The notes: generated by a model from the letters alone, not told the origin. Numbered from the stretch's first letter, positions 1 through 6,878 are shown. The stretch is 64,000 nucleotides of DNA from Ruminococcus sp. (GCA_024697545.1 JAILFN010000009.1:108026-172025); one strand, 5' to 3'. Numbers and translations: made by a program.

Positions 1-131
1 ACATTCAGAACCCCGACCACGTTGAGAGCGGCGTAAAGAGCGTTACCGTAAACGGCGAGACCGTTGAAGGCAACTTCGTATGCGAATGCAAGATGACCGA
101 CAGCACGGATATCGTGGTTGTAATGGGATGA
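1..131 (+). CDS. GH94 family glycoside phosphorylase, C-terminal end (partial)
   Basis: Only the last 42 codons are inside the window, in the frame starting at base 3 and ending with TGA at 129-131. The peptide runs from IQNPDHVESGVKSVTVNG to a DIVVVMG tail. The NPxHVxxGVKSxxVDG block followed by a short strand ending in VVMG is what I remember as the C-terminal beta-sandwich end of GH94 cellobiose and cellodextrin phosphorylases, which split beta-glucosides with phosphate to give glucose 1-phosphate. Substrate cannot be judged from this tail, and no catalytic residue is visible. A cellobiose phosphorylase would fit a plant-fibre-degrading Ruminococcus. The gene ends 17 bp before a consensus promoter. 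Confidence 0.6.
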   Translation, partial: IQNPDHVESGVKSVTVNGETVEGNFVCECKMTDSTDIVVVMG

Positions 132-147
132 TTTTACACGCAAGGGC

Positions 148-176
148 TTGACAAAAGCTGTTTTGTGGTGTATAAT
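148..176 (+). promoter_or_regulatory. Orphan consensus sigma-A promoter
   Basis: TTGACA (148-153) and TATAAT (171-176) are separated by 17 bp, a perfect match to the vegetative consensus. No convincing reading frame follows. A hairpin at 229-250 would end the transcript after about 70 nt. The region just after the -10 box (177-192) resembles the operators found at 852-927, so the same XRE repressor may control it. Confidence 0.75.
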
Positions 177-192
177 ATAATTAAACGAATGA
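177..192. promoter_or_regulatory. Degenerate XRE operator-like site
   Basis: Twelve of 16 bases match operator 1 at 852-867, and the right half AAACGAATG is identical. It overlaps the expected start point of the orphan promoter, where a repressor would block transcription. The left half is poor, so this is a weak or half site at best. Confidence 0.4.
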
Positions 193-223
193 AATGATGT
201 TTCCCACGAGGAACACGCAAAAG

Positions 224-250
224 AAAAAACCCGGAGTTGCCGCTCCGGGT
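224..250 (-). terminator. Terminator of the zinc-ribbon/lipoprotein operon
   Basis: ACCCGGAG (229-236) pairs perfectly with CTCCGGGT (243-250) across a six-base loop. On the minus strand the stem is followed by six T, as in an intrinsic terminator. On the plus strand it is followed by TCTTTCATTTT, so it may also end the orphan transcript from 148. Confidence 0.8.
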
Positions 251-284
251 TCTTTCATTTTGGGATATGTCGGGCTACTTCCTG

Positions 285-602
285 TCAATACGCCTTATTA
301 TATCCATTTTCTTCGGCGTAGGCATTCCAGTCGTCCCAATCGGCTTTGCCGTCTCCATCACCGGCGTCATCGACATCATTCATAAAGTTTTGATAGTCAT
401 CATCGTCGTCGTCATCATCGTCATAATCATAATCATCGTCGTCGTCATCATCGTCATAATCATAATCATAATCACCGTCATCGTCATACCCGGTATCATA
501 ACCACCGTCATAACTTCCCGAACCCTCATCACAAGAAGTAAATGAAAGGGTCATAGTGACACATAATAATAATGCTAAAGTCATAGATAAATACTTCTTC
601 AT
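285..602 (-). CDS. Asp-rich predicted lipoprotein
   Basis: A 105-residue protein. The start is ATG at 602, preceded by GGAGG at a normal distance; the GTG nine bases upstream lies inside the ribosome binding site. The N-terminus MKKYLSMTLALLLCVTMTLS leads to a lipobox-like FTSC, so export and lipid anchoring at Cys are likely. The mature part is extraordinarily acidic: runs of Asp with Tyr and Gly occupy about residues 30-70. The tail contains DGDGKADWDDW, which resembles part of an EF-hand/dockerin calcium loop but lacks the first ligand position. It follows the zinc-ribbon gene by 18 bp, and the pair forms one operon. I do not recognise a family; extracellular cation binding is an inference from composition only. 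Confidence 0.75.
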   Translation of the reverse strand: MKKYLSMTLALLLCVTMTLSFTSCDEGSGSYDGGYDTGYDDDGDYDYDYDDDDDDDDYDYDDDDDDDDDYQNFMNDVDDAGDGDGKADWDDWNAYAEENGYNKAY

Positions 603-620
603 AACTAGCACCTCCGATTC

Positions 621-830
621 TTAACCATCATACTCATGTGAAAAACCACAATCGCCGCAGTAATACGTCTTTTTCTTTTTTCCAAGAGCCCCGCCCACAA
701 GACCAACGGGTCCCAAAAGAATTCCACCTACAGCAGCTTTACCTACACTGAATCCTTTTTTCGACGTATCGACCAGCTTCCATTTTTCGCTTTTGCCACA
801 CATTGGGCATTTACTTGGAGCAAACGACAT
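621..830 (-). CDS. Small zinc-ribbon protein with glycine-zipper segment
   Basis: A 69-residue protein with a strong ribosome binding site (AGAAAGAGGTGAT) before ATG at 830. It has two cysteine knuckles, CPMC at residues 8-11 and CGDC at 58-61, plus His65. Between them is a hydrophobic stretch, about residues 27-50, with glycines at 26, 30, 35, 36, 40, 43, 46, 47 and 50, followed by four lysines. This arrangement (CxxC, hydrophobic membrane-active segment, CxxC) resembles LITAF-type membrane zinc ribbons in layout, although I see no proof of homology. It is the first gene of the operon with the Asp-rich lipoprotein and is divergent from the XRE regulator, with operators overlapping its promoter. 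Function unknown. Confidence 0.8.
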   Translation of the reverse strand: MSFAPSKCPMCGKSEKWKLVDTSKKGFSVGKAAVGGILLGPVGLVGGALGKKKKTYYCGDCGFSHEYDG

Positions 831-851
831 AATATCACCTCTTTCTAAAAA

Positions 852-867
852 ACATTCAAACGAATGT
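852..867. promoter_or_regulatory. XRE operator 1
   Basis: ACATTCAAACGAATGT is a palindrome with perfect 6-bp arms. It lies just downstream of the minus-strand promoter (-10 at 881-886), near the start point of the zinc-ribbon transcript. Confidence 0.65.
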
Positions 868-880
868 ATCTTATAACAAT

Positions 881-909
881 ATTATACCATTCAAATGAAT
901 GAAAGTCAA
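881..909 (-). promoter_or_regulatory. Promoter of the zinc-ribbon/lipoprotein operon
   Basis: Reading the minus strand, TTGACT (909-904) and TATAAT (886-881) are separated by 17 bp. Operator 2 fills the spacer and operator 1 lies at the start region. This layout suits tight repression. Confidence 0.8.
887..902. promoter_or_regulatory. XRE operator 2
   Basis: The core CATTCAAATGAATG (888-901) is an inverted repeat matching operators 1 and 3. It occupies the spacer between the -35 and -10 boxes of the minus-strand promoter. Confidence 0.6.
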
Positions 910-937
910 TCACATTCGTTTAAATGTATGTTAAAAT
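909..937 (+). promoter_or_regulatory. Promoter of the XRE regulator gene (extended -10)
   Basis: TAAAAT at 932-937 is preceded by TG at 929-930, an extended -10. A weak -35, ATCACA, lies at 909-914 with 17-bp spacing. It is back to back with the divergent promoter, whose -35 ends at 909. Operator 3 overlaps this -35 and the spacer, which would allow autoregulation. Confidence 0.5.
912..927. promoter_or_regulatory. XRE operator 3
   Basis: ACATTCGTTTAAATGT shares the outer ACATT/AATGT arms of operator 1. It covers the -35/spacer region of the regulator's own promoter. Confidence 0.6.
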
Positions 938-970
938 CTACATAATAAACAAAAAGGGGTTTTGCTTATT

Positions 971-1198
971 ATGTACTATTATCAACACCTTCGGGATATC
1001 CGCGAAGACAACGATATGTCGCAAAGAGAAGTTGCCGAAGTTTTGGGTATCACCTCGCAGCAATACCAACTCTACGAATCAGGCAAGCGGGAGATGCCTA
1101 TGCACCATTTTATTACCCTCGCCGACCACTACGGCGTCAGCCTTGATTACCTCGCGGGGCGGGAAAGATACAGCGGGAAGATCAAACTGGACGAATGA
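971..1198 (+). CDS. XRE-family transcriptional regulator
   Basis: A 75-residue protein. ATG at 971 is chosen because AAAAAGGGG ends 11 bases upstream; the TTG at 962 is too close to it. Almost the whole protein is a helix-turn-helix of the XRE/Cro type: LRDIREDNDMSQREVAEVLG, then ITSQQYQLYESGKREMP with the usual YESGKR recognition-helix ending, then LADHYGVSLDYLAGR. There is no sensor domain. It is divergent from the zinc-ribbon/lipoprotein operon, and three matching palindromes lie between them. The simplest inference is a repressor of both itself and that operon. What lifts repression is unknown. Confidence 0.9.
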   Translation: MYYYQHLRDIREDNDMSQREVAEVLGITSQQYQLYESGKREMPMHHFITLADHYGVSLDYLAGRERYSGKIKLDE

Positions 1199-1201
1199 TA
1201 A

Positions 1202-1238
1202 GACCCCCGATGCCGCAGGCACCGAGGGTCGTGTTTTT
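1202..1238 (+). terminator. Terminator of the XRE gene
   Basis: A 13-base arm at 1202-1214 pairs with 1218-1230 with two mismatches around a three-base loop, followed within three bases by TTTTT. It begins four bases after the regulator's stop codon. Confidence 0.7.
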
Positions 1239-1259
1239 GTATTCTTGATCGTGCGGGGA

Positions 1260-1772
1260 TCACATCACCGACAGTATACCCGCCTTTGCGAGCAGGCTTA
1301 TGGCTGTCATGATAGTACCCGCGAGCAGCACTCCGCTCATTACCGCGATGATGCTCTTTTTGAAATCGAGGTCGAGCATACTTGCCGCGAGGGTGCCCGT
1401 CCATGCGCCCGTGCCGGGCAGCGGTATGCCTACGAACAGCAGCAGCGCTATGTATATGCCGCGCCCTGCTTTGGCTTGCAGCTTTTCGCCGCCGTGCCTG
1501 CCCTTTTCAAGGCACCAGCTGAAAAACTTTCCTATGTACTTCTTGTCGGCACCCCATTCCAGTACCTTGCGGGCGAACAGGAATATGAAAGGTACGGGGA
1601 GCATATTGCCGACCATGCAGACGATGAGGGTGGTGTGCCACGGAAGATCGGCGCCCGTGCCTATGGGAACGCCGCCCCTGAGCTCTATCAGCGGCACCAT
1701 AGATACCAGAAAAGTAATAATGTACCTTACTGTAACAGGTAATCCTTGTAAAAATGCAATGAACTTTATCAT
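1260..1772 (-). CDS. Small multi-drug export protein family (COG2426)
   Basis: A 170-residue, very hydrophobic protein. It matches what I know of the putative small multidrug export family (PF06695/COG2426): an N-terminal YIITFLVSMVPLIELRGGVP segment, the PLxELRGGxP signature near residues 27-36, a central membrane helix with GNMLPVPFIFLF, and a late FVGIPLPGTGAWTG motif. About four membrane segments are visible. The family name is historical and transport of drugs is not established here. It reads toward the XRE gene and is divergent from dpaA. Start ATG at 1772 follows AAAGGCAG. An extended -10 (TG-A-TATACT, 1833-1838 on the minus strand) lies upstream. Confidence 0.85.
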   Translation of the reverse strand: MIKFIAFLQGLPVTVRYIITFLVSMVPLIELRGGVPIGTGADLPWHTTLIVCMVGNMLPVPFIFLFARKVLEWGADKKYIGKFFSWCLEKGRHGGEKLQAKAGRGIYIALLLFVGIPLPGTGAWTGTLAASMLDLDFKKSIIAVMSGVLLAGTIMTAISLLAKAGILSVM

Positions 1773-1960
1773 GTATTTCTGCCTTTCGTTTATCGGTAGC
1801 TTGTTATTCGGGATCTTGCGTCAAACACAGTAAGTATATCATACAGTTATTTCCGCAGTGTAAACAAATAAAATAGTTTTCATGAAATAAAAATCCAATG
1901 ACAAAATCGCCGCGGGACGCATATAGTGTATTATCCCGCAAAGATCGGAGGCAGACAGCT

Positions 1961-2839
1961 ATGAGCAATGAGACTAAAAGACCCGTGATATTATGCGTAG
2001 GTTCTGACAAACGGCAGGTTTTTGCCGCCCGCGGGCTAACAAGGCTCGGGCGGGTGTACTGCTGCGGCACGGACGATTCGGCTGACGGCAGCATCATGCT
2101 CGGCAGGCTTTCGGATATGCCCGAAAAGGCAGAGCTTCTTCTGCTGCCCGTGCCGTGCAATACAAAGCTCAGGATACCCTCGTCGGCGGGCGCTATCGAC
2201 TGCCGTGAGCTGGCGGATCATCTTGAAGAGGGCGCACTTGTGGCAGGCGGCATGATGAACGGCGAAATGCTGAGCTTTTTCAGCGAGCGCGGCTTTGCCG
2301 CCGAGGACTACTTCAAGCGCGAGGATCTTGTGCTGCGAAACTGCATACCCACCGCAGAGGGTGCGCTCGAGATCGCCCTGCGCGAGCTTGATGTTACCGT
2401 CAGCGGGCTCTCAACGCTGATAGTCGGCTGGGGCAGAGTTGCAAAGGCTTGTGCAAAGCTGTTTGCGGCAGTCGGTGCAAAGACAGCAGTTGCCGCACGA
2501 AGCAGCAGCGCCCTTGCCGAAGCAGCGGCGGCGGGGCACAAGGTCTTCCCGCTCGGAAAGCTTTCAGAGAACGCCGCAGGTTTCCCGCTTATCATCAACA
2601 CGGTGCCCGCCAAGGTAATAACAGCCGAGGTCATTGGCTGCGTAAGCAGCGACTGCCTTATCATAGACCTCGCCTCAAAGCCCGGCGGCACAGACTTTGA
2701 TACCTGCGAAAGGCTCGGGATAAGGTACGTCCACGCTCTCGGTCTGCCCGGAAAATGCTCACCGAAAACGGCGGGCGGGATAATCGCCGACACGGTGATA
2801 CAAATATTCAGAGAGAGGAGCGACAGCAATGTCACTTGA
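1961..2839 (+). CDS. dpaA: Dipicolinate synthase subunit A
   Basis: A 292-residue protein. ATG at 1961 follows GGAGG with nine bases between; an in-frame upstream ATG at 1898 has no such site. It has a Rossmann-like NAD(P) fold with LIVGWGRVAKACAKLF near residues 148-163 and the LGLPGKCSPKTAGGIIADT block near the C-terminus that is typical of SpoVFA. With DpaB it turns the lysine-pathway intermediate dihydrodipicolinate (or its precursor) into dipicolinic acid, the calcium chelator of the spore core. It overlaps dpaB by 11 bp, so translation is probably coupled. A possible promoter (ATGACA at 1898, TATAGT at 1922, 18-bp spacer) is weak. A mother-cell sigma factor would be expected from the family, but I cannot show it. 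Confidence 0.9.
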   Translation: MSNETKRPVILCVGSDKRQVFAARGLTRLGRVYCCGTDDSADGSIMLGRLSDMPEKAELLLLPVPCNTKLRIPSSAGAIDCRELADHLEEGALVAGGMMNGEMLSFFSERGFAAEDYFKREDLVLRNCIPTAEGALEIALRELDVTVSGLSTLIVGWGRVAKACAKLFAAVGAKTAVAARSSSALAEAAAAGHKVFPLGKLSENAAGFPLIINTVPAKVITAEVIGCVSSDCLIIDLASKPGGTDFDTCERLGIRYVHALGLPGKCSPKTAGGIIADTVIQIFRERSDSNVT

Positions 2840-3407
2840 AGGAAAACGGATAGGCTTTGCGGTCAGCGGCTCGTTCTGCACCTTTTCAAAGGCTTTTGAG
2901 CAGGCAGGCAGGCTCCGCGCTATGGGAGCAGCTGTCACTCCCGTCATGAGCTTCAACGCCTCTACCCTTGACACACGCTTCGGGAAGGCGGCTGACAACG
3001 TCGGAAAACTGGAGGCTCTGTGCAAAAACAAAGCGATCCTTACTCTCGAGGACGCCGAGCCGATAGGTCCGAAGGGAATGTTCGATATCTACGTCATCTG
3101 CCCCTGCACCGCGACCACTATGGGAAAGCTCGCGAACGCGATATATGACACGCCCGTGACCCTCGGTGCGAAAAGCCACCTGCGCGGCGGCAGACCCGTG
3201 CTGATAGCGCTTTCCACAAACGACGGGCTCTCGGCAAGCGGCGTGAACATCGGCAGGCTCATGAACACGCGGCATTACTACTTCCTGCCTTTCATGCAGG
3301 ACAACGCCGACAAAAAGCCCAACTCGCTGACAGCCGATCTTGAAAAGCTCCCCCAAGCGGTCGAGGCGGCACTCAGCGGCAGGCAGCTTCAGCCATTGAT
3401 AGCATGA
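2829..3407 (+). CDS. dpaB: Dipicolinate synthase subunit B (flavoprotein)
   Basis: A 192-residue protein of the flavin-dependent decarboxylase-like fold: RIGFAVSGSFCTFSKAFEQ at the N-terminus (the GxxSGSFC flavin-binding loop) and CPCTATTMGKLANAIYDTPV in the middle, both typical of SpoVFB/DpaB. The protein acts with DpaA in the mother cell to make dipicolinate. GAGAGGAGCGACAGCA provides the ribosome binding site inside the end of dpaA. The length is normal for the family and nothing looks broken. Presence of both subunits argues for a genuine, not residual, dipicolinate pathway. Confidence 0.92.
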   Translation: MSLEGKRIGFAVSGSFCTFSKAFEQAGRLRAMGAAVTPVMSFNASTLDTRFGKAADNVGKLEALCKNKAILTLEDAEPIGPKGMFDIYVICPCTATTMGKLANAIYDTPVTLGAKSHLRGGRPVLIALSTNDGLSASGVNIGRLMNTRHYYFLPFMQDNADKKPNSLTADLEKLPQAVEAALSGRQLQPLIA

Positions 3408-3415
3408 CAGACACA

Positions 3416-3451
3416 AGCACGGGACGAATGCGCTTCTATTTGTCCCGTGCT
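3416..3451. terminator. Possible bidirectional terminator between dpaB and spoIID
   Basis: AGCACGGGAC (3416-3425) pairs perfectly with GTCCCGTGCT (3442-3451). The right arm is made of the last codons of spoIID. T-runs on both sides are poor, so termination would be inefficient or Rho-independent only in part. Confidence 0.4.
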
Positions 3452-4383
3452 ATTTCTGTACCAGGGAAATAGCACAGCAGGATATCCTTTGCCGTGCTGC
3501 CGGACTTTGCCATCTCGTTCGCGCCGTACTGGCTCATGCCAACAAGATGCCCGCAGCCGCGCACGGTGAACCGCCAGCGTCCGTCCTTGTGCTCGGCGGT
3601 GAAGTTCTGGGAGCGCAGACCGAGCAGCGAGCAGAACTCCTCGGCGGGATAGGTGCCTCCGCCGACCCGCACCGTCAGCACCGTGCCGCTTTCGCTTACC
3701 GAAGCGGGAGAGAACAGCTCATCACCCTCGCCGTCCGCCTCACCGAAATGCTCCGCAAGCTTTGCTTTCAGCTCCTCATCGGAATAATCGGCGCGGCTTA
3801 TACATTCTTCAAGCTCAGCATCCTGCCCGCTTTTTACCGATACAAGATACGGTATGTCCTCGCCCCACATGGTAAGCGCGGACTCGGTAACGCCCGATGA
3901 AATGGCGTGGAAGGCAACGAGTATCGGCTTGCCGCCGTAGGTCAGCGTAAGCGGCTCGGCTTTGCGGGCAGCCGCGGATATCTTTTTCAGCGCTTCCGCA
4001 TACCCCTCTCCGTAGACCTCACGCGCCTGAGCCTCGGTGAAAAACGCCTGATACAGGGTGCTGTCATCGCTCATGTCTGCACCGTGCAGCGACTCTGTCG
4101 GAGCTTCCGCTTCGGACAGGCTCCTGCTTCGGGCATAGGTCGCGGCGAGCACTGCCTGAGCTTCAAGTGCTTCCGGCTCAAAATCGGCGGGCATCTGCGC
4201 CATCACGGCACCTATGATATAATCCCGCATCGGCAGGGTCAGCGTATCGCCGCTTTCGGTGAGGTATATGCTGACAGTCTCCCCCTCAGTCTGCGCGGGT
4301 CGGCTCATTTTGGCGTAACCCACCAGCGGTATCAGCAGAAATATCAAAGCCGTTGCCGCTATGATCTGTAAATGTTCTTTCAT
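3436..4383 (-). CDS. spoIID: SpoIID-family peptidoglycan lytic protein
   Basis: A 315-residue protein with an N-terminal membrane anchor (about residues 7-24). It contains the SpoIID/LytB hallmarks: MPADFEPEALEAQAVLAATY, whose Glu in the FEPEALEAQ block corresponds to the catalytic acid region, and near the C-terminus GCGHLVGMSQYGANEMAK. SpoIID cleaves peptidoglycan strands during engulfment of the forespore. Family members also occur as non-sporulation amidase enhancers, so spoIID is inferred from its length, its single SpoIID domain and its position next to dpaAB. ATG at 4383 follows GGGGAGTG. It is divergent from citrate synthase; its own promoter is not obvious. Confidence 0.85.
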   Translation of the reverse strand: MKEHLQIIAATALIFLLIPLVGYAKMSRPAQTEGETVSIYLTESGDTLTLPMRDYIIGAVMAQMPADFEPEALEAQAVLAATYARSRSLSEAEAPTESLHGADMSDDSTLYQAFFTEAQAREVYGEGYAEALKKISAAARKAEPLTLTYGGKPILVAFHAISSGVTESALTMWGEDIPYLVSVKSGQDAELEECISRADYSDEELKAKLAEHFGEADGEGDELFSPASVSESGTVLTVRVGGGTYPAEEFCSLLGLRSQNFTAEHKDGRWRFTVRGCGHLVGMSQYGANEMAKSGSTAKDILLCYFPGTEIARDK

Positions 4384-4398
4384 GTCGGATCACTCCCC

Positions 4399-4427
4399 TT
4401 GACAAAATGTTTAAAATAGTGTACAAT
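4399..4427 (+). promoter_or_regulatory. Citrate synthase promoter
   Basis: TTGACA (4399-4404) and TACAAT (4422-4427) are 17 bp apart. The -10 box overlaps an ATG at 4426, which rules that codon out as the start of the gene. Confidence 0.85.
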
Positions 4428-4464
4428 GAAAAGGTATAAATCAATTGAAAGAAGGTCGAAGGAT

Positions 4465-5811
4465 ATGGCTAATGAAGCTGCAAGAGATATGCTTTACAAG
4501 CAGTTTGTCACAAATAATGCTATTGACCCCAAGCTGTATGAGAAGTATACGGTAAAGAGAGGATTAAGAAACGCCGACGGAACAGGTGTTACCGCCGGAC
4601 TTACCAATATATGTAATGTTCACGGCTATGTTATCAATGAGGGTGAGAAATCGCCTATACCCGGAAAGCTCGTCTTCCGCGGCTACAACATACAGGATCT
4701 TGTTGCAAATGTTGTAAAGGAAAACCGCTTCGGTTATGAGGAGATAGTTTACCTGCTGCTGATGGGAAATCTTCCCACCCGCGAAGAGCTGGCGGCTTTC
4801 ACGGAGCTTATCGACGAGAACCGTGAGCTCCCCCACGATTTCTTTGAGGACATGATACTCAAGGCTCCTTCGCGAAACATAATGAACAAGATGGCGCGTT
4901 CGATACTCGCACTTTATTCCTACGATGAGAACCCCGAGAACCGCAGCCCCGAATTTGAGATGGCTACCGCTATCTCGATAATCTCAAAGCTGCCGAACAT
5001 CATGGTATCTTCATATCAGGTAAAGCGCAGGGTATTTGACGGCGAGAGCATGATAATGCACCCGCTCAAAAAGGGTCATTCCACCGCTGAGATGATACTC
5101 TCGGCACTCCGCCCCGACAGAAAGTTCACCGAGGAAGAGGCTAAGCTTTTGGACGTAATGCTCATGCTGCATGCAGAGCACGGCGGCGGAAACAACTCTA
5201 CCTTCACCTGCCGCGTACTGACCTCCTCGGGCACAGACCCCTACGCCGCATACTCCGCTGCTATCGGTTCTCTCAAAGGACCCAAACACGGCGGTGCTAA
5301 CATAAAGGTCGGCGAGATGTTCGACTGCGTAAAGGAAAATGTACATAACTGGGAGGACGATGGCGAGGTAGCAGATTTCCTCAGAAAGATGCTCAACAAG
5401 GAAGCCTTTGACCACTCGGGGCTTATATACGGCATGGGTCACGCTGTATACACCCTTTCCGACCCGAGAGCAGTTATACTCAAGGAAAACGCCCGCAAGC
5501 TCGCGGAAAATACCGAGTTTGAGAAGGAGTTCCACCTGCTTGAGTCGATAGAGAGACTGACGCCGATACTCTTCGCAGAGAAGAAGGGCGATGTAAAGTC
5601 CATGTGCGCGAACGTCGATATGTATTCGGGGCTTGTATACAGAATGCTCGGCATACCCGACGATCTGTTTACCCCGCTCTTCGCGGTATCGAGAATGGCA
5701 GGCTGGTGCGCTCACCGCTTTGAAGAGATGGTGACAGGCAAGAGGATAATCCGCCCCGCATACAAATCGGTCATGAAGGAACGTGAGTATGTTCCGATAG
5801 ACTGCCGCTGA
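4465..5811 (+). CDS. Citrate synthase
   Basis: A 448-residue protein starting at ATG 4465 after GAAGGTCGAAGGAT. It carries the citrate synthase landmarks: LMLHAEHGGGNNSTFTCR, then GPKHGGANIKV, then the catalytic YGMGHAVYTLSDPRA block, with the C-terminal VDMYSGLVYRMLGIP. It condenses acetyl-CoA with oxaloacetate to citrate. No aconitase or isocitrate dehydrogenase gene is nearby; in fermentative Firmicutes this enzyme usually serves glutamate synthesis. The gene stands alone with its own strong promoter. A GC-rich hairpin (5828-5847) follows but lacks a T-run. Substrate could in principle be 2-methylcitrate-related, but the gene context gives no support for that. Confidence 0.93.
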   Translation: MANEAARDMLYKQFVTNNAIDPKLYEKYTVKRGLRNADGTGVTAGLTNICNVHGYVINEGEKSPIPGKLVFRGYNIQDLVANVVKENRFGYEEIVYLLLMGNLPTREELAAFTELIDENRELPHDFFEDMILKAPSRNIMNKMARSILALYSYDENPENRSPEFEMATAISIISKLPNIMVSSYQVKRRVFDGESMIMHPLKKGHSTAEMILSALRPDRKFTEEEAKLLDVMLMLHAEHGGGNNSTFTCRVLTSSGTDPYAAYSAAIGSLKGPKHGGANIKVGEMFDCVKENVHNWEDDGEVADFLRKMLNKEAFDHSGLIYGMGHAVYTLSDPRAVILKENARKLAENTEFEKEFHLLESIERLTPILFAEKKGDVKSMCANVDMYSGLVYRMLGIPDDLFTPLFAVSRMAGWCAHRFEEMVTGKRIIRPAYKSVMKEREYVPIDCR

Positions 5812-5928
5812 GCATATCTTCGCGGCAGCGGCGCCTGATGTGCGCCGCCTTAGTACAGTATAAGCCGTGCGGCAGGATTTTCAGGTCGAAACTATGTACC
5901 GCGGCACAAAATAACGGTGTGATATATT

Positions 5929-6711
5929 ATGATAAAAACTAATCTTTTTGAAGAGACTGCCGACAGAAAGATAGTGCAGAAAAAGGGCTGCTTTTCGGTG
6001 CTCGAATATTCGCACGATGTGTCGGTAAGCCTCAATACCGCTATCTCAACATACTTCGCTTCAAAGGTCGGAGTACGCAAGCGCCACGTTATCGCGCAGC
6101 TAGAAAACAATGCGGTGATACTTCAGTCGGGACTGCTGCAGTGGTCGGCGGGAAACATAAACGGCCATGTGACCGCAAAGGGCAAGACGGATATGCTGAA
6201 AAAAATGGTCGGCAGCCGCGTCACGGGCGAGGCTTCGGTAAAGCCTAAGTTCTCGGGCACAGGCATCGTCATGCTGGAGCCGACTTACAAATACGTTCTG
6301 CTCGAGGACATTTCCGAATGGGGCGGTCAGCTGGTCATGGACGATTCGCTCTTCCTCGCCTGCGAAGACAGCCTTGAGATGAGCATATCATCGCGCAGCA
6401 GTCTTTCGTCCGCCGTGATGAGCGGCGAGGGTCAGTTCAGCACCTGCCTTTCGGGAAACGGCGTGGCTGCGATAAAATGCCCCGTCCCCCACGAGGAGCT
6501 CATCGTCATCGAGCTTGAAAATGATGCGCTGAGGATAGACGGCAACTTCGCTATCGCATGGACACCCGGACTACAGTTTTCGGTCGAGAGAACGGTCGGG
6601 AATATAGTCAATTCTTCCGCTTCGGGCGAAAGCACGGTTAACGTATTCCGCGGCACGGGCAAGATAATAATGGCGCCCGCCTGCGGCTGCATCGGAATGG
6701 CAGCACCGTGA
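5929..6711 (+). CDS. AIM24-family protein
   Basis: A 260-residue soluble protein. Segments such as VLEYSHDVSVSLNTAIS, NNAVILQSGLLQWSAGNI, FSGTGIVMLEPTYKYVLLE, and the second-half SVERTVGNIVNSSASGE with VFRGTGKIIM are typical of the AIM24 family (PF01987), whose beta-rich fold is related to the TRAP RNA-binding ring proteins. No catalytic function is established for the bacterial members. It follows citrate synthase by 117 bp without a clear promoter, so it may be co-transcribed. GGTGTGAT before ATG 5929 serves as the ribosome binding site. A strong terminator follows. Confidence 0.85.
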   Translation: MIKTNLFEETADRKIVQKKGCFSVLEYSHDVSVSLNTAISTYFASKVGVRKRHVIAQLENNAVILQSGLLQWSAGNINGHVTAKGKTDMLKKMVGSRVTGEASVKPKFSGTGIVMLEPTYKYVLLEDISEWGGQLVMDDSLFLACEDSLEMSISSRSSLSSAVMSGEGQFSTCLSGNGVAAIKCPVPHEELIVIELENDALRIDGNFAIAWTPGLQFSVERTVGNIVNSSASGESTVNVFRGTGKIIMAPACGCIGMAAP

Positions 6712-6733
6712 TGAAAACAGAATAATGACATAG

Positions 6734-6764
6734 AGCTGCTGCACCACGGTGCGGCAGCTTTTTT
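6734..6764 (+). terminator. Terminator of the AIM24-family gene
   Basis: AGCTGCTGCACC (6734-6745) and GGTGCGGCAGCT (6748-6759) form a 12-bp stem with one mismatch, followed by six T. Confidence 0.9.
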
Positions 6765-6844
6765 GTCGGCGGGCTTTGCTGCGGCGCAGAAAACGGGCTG
6801 CCTGCAAATATGCAAGCGGGGACTTTGAATCCTGCATTATTCTC

Positions 6845-6873
6845 TTGACAAACGCACGGTGGTGTGCTATATT
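6845..6873 (+). promoter_or_regulatory. Promoter of tepA-ftsK
   Basis: TTGACA (6845-6850) and TATATT (6868-6873) are 17 bp apart. The start point is expected near 6880, leaving a leader of about 124 nt. A hairpin with a T-run begins at the same place (6879-6901). Confidence 0.75.
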
Positions 6874-6878
6874 ATAAG

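Noticed and set aside
400..500. CGTCAT-rich microsatellite considered as an independent repeat element
   Set aside because: It is explained by Asp codons of the lipoprotein on the minus strand.
924..1742. Open frame of 272 codons on the plus strand through the XRE gene and opposite the export-family gene
   Set aside because: Low-complexity composition, no ribosome binding site, and it conflicts with two clear genes; it is an effect of biased third positions.
5828..5847. GC-rich hairpin after citrate synthase as a terminator
   Set aside because: No T-run follows; I could not support termination, and the next gene may be co-transcribed.
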